Source of the DNA: Bacteroidota bacterium
GTDB taxonomy: Bacteria > Bacteroidota > Bacteroidia > Chitinophagales > Chitinophagaceae
DNA: 64,000 nucleotides
Assembly: GCA_016706595.1 (NCBI GenBank)
Contig: JADJJH010000002.1
Coordinates: 1,068,504-1,132,503, forward strand
Direction of reading: 5' to 3'
The notes beneath the pieces were generated by a model that did no database searches, had not been told where the DNA came from, and was given only the letters and a program-made list of their open reading frames with translations. Made by a program: the position numbers and the translations under genes. Below are positions 63,510 through 64,000 of this stretch, one piece after another (positions within the stretch are counted from its first letter, which is position 1; each line of letters starts with the position of its first letter).

Positions 63510-64000
63510 TTATGGATGATTTGAAAAAATGAAGTTGCTTCCATTTATTTCTAACAATGGCCAATCAAGCAAATCAACATTTCCATCGCCATCTAAATCA
63601 GAAACTTGATAGCCATACAAGAAGTCATTAATGTCAGATTCAAGATAGGCATTGTCTATTAAATCAATATTATCATCTTGATTAATATCTCCACTAAAGA
63701 ATGCCCATATCGTTCCATTTCCAGAAACGTCAACTTGATTACTACCATATGCTTTTAATGCTGCATTTGAAAAATCATATGTTATATTCGGTACCATAGC
63801 TACTGGAGAAGCACTCCATGTTTGAACTGCGCTTCTGTGTTTCACTATTATGTATTTGCTACCTGTCATTGGTGGGAATATGCACGTTGCCGTACCATTT
63901 TGATTTAACACAGCAACTATACTTGCATCAACAACCAAAGGTGTTAAAGAGTCGCGTAATTCTACAACTATTGAATCACAAGCACCTAATGTTGTTGGTT
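63510..64000 (-). CDS. Surface protein with dockerin-like C-terminus (N-terminal part outside the window)
   Basis: The gene runs off the right edge on the minus strand; the frame stays open to position 64000. The visible 163 residues contain DSLTPLVVDASIVAVLNQNG and YIIVKHRSAVQTWSASPV, then two calcium-binding dockerin-type repeats (GDINQDDNIDLIDNAYLES and DLDGDGNVDLLDWPLLEI). This tail is common in large cell-surface proteins of Bacteroidota. No type IX secretion C-terminal domain follows, since the protein ends INGSNFIFSNHP. Its full size is unknown. Confidence 0.75.
   Translation of the reverse strand, partial: PTTLGACDSIVVELRDSLTPLVVDASIVAVLNQNGTATCIFPPMTGSKYIIVKHRSAVQTWSASPVAMVPNITYDFSNAALKAYGSNQVDVSGNGTIWAFFSGDINQDDNIDLIDNAYLESDINDFLYGYQVSDLDGDGNVDLLDWPLLEINGSNFIFSNHP

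Noticed and set aside
1..64000. tRNA or rRNA genes
   Set aside because: I looked for cloverleaf-type patterns and conserved rRNA segments in the spacers and found none I could support.

Overview
The window looks like a chromosome segment of a Bacteroidota bacterium. Four things point there: promoters of the TTTG-N19-TAnnTTTG type, a surface protein with a dockerin-like end of the kind common in this phylum, families such as DUF3871 and DUF6438 with TonB, and ribosome binding sites without a clear Shine-Dalgarno. No order or genus can be fixed from the sequence alone.

Positions 1-32,210 are ordinary chromosome. They hold the start of ftsY (edge), an M1 metallopeptidase, a DUF6438-TonB gene broken by a one-base frameshift, a REP-type transposase, ruvB, an M42 peptidase, an SRPBCC protein, a prohibitin-like protein, an HNH nuclease and clpX. 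The S10/spc ribosomal cluster follows without a break from rpsJ to secY and map. After it come two exported proteins of unknown role, a CoA transferase and a blaI/blaR1-like pair with a palindromic operator. The gaps hold several inverted and dispersed repeats.

Positions 32,340 to about 44,100 are an integrative element. It carries a tyrosine recombinase, two excisionase-like HTH proteins, a VapE-like replication ATPase, a Sak4-like recombination ATPase, a DUF3871 protein and an unusual SF2 helicase-like protein whose P-loop lacks its lysine. Clusters of TTACCC repeats lie on both sides of the helicase gene, and hairpins lie close to several gene starts. The right end of the element could not be found.

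Positions 45,795-58,214 are the most interesting part: eight tightly packed, co-directional genes. In order they are rmuC, a DUF262/HNH (GmrSD-like) nuclease, a UDG-fold protein (frameshifted), a beta-class DNA methyltransferase (Mod), a type III-like helicase-nuclease (Res), a 68-residue protein of the kind seen with Dnd systems, a DndD-like SMC ATPase, and a HerA-type ATPase whose N-terminus resembles DndE. No dndA, dndB or dndC is present. The cassette therefore looks like a methylation-based defence system built with Dnd-derived ATPases.

Positions 58,771-63,295 hold a second tight operon: a DUF805 membrane protein, a vWA protein, a PP2C phosphatase with a membrane anchor, and a protein kinase with PEGA and extracytoplasmic domains. 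This is a TerY-P-like signalling triad. The window ends inside a surface protein gene on the minus strand.
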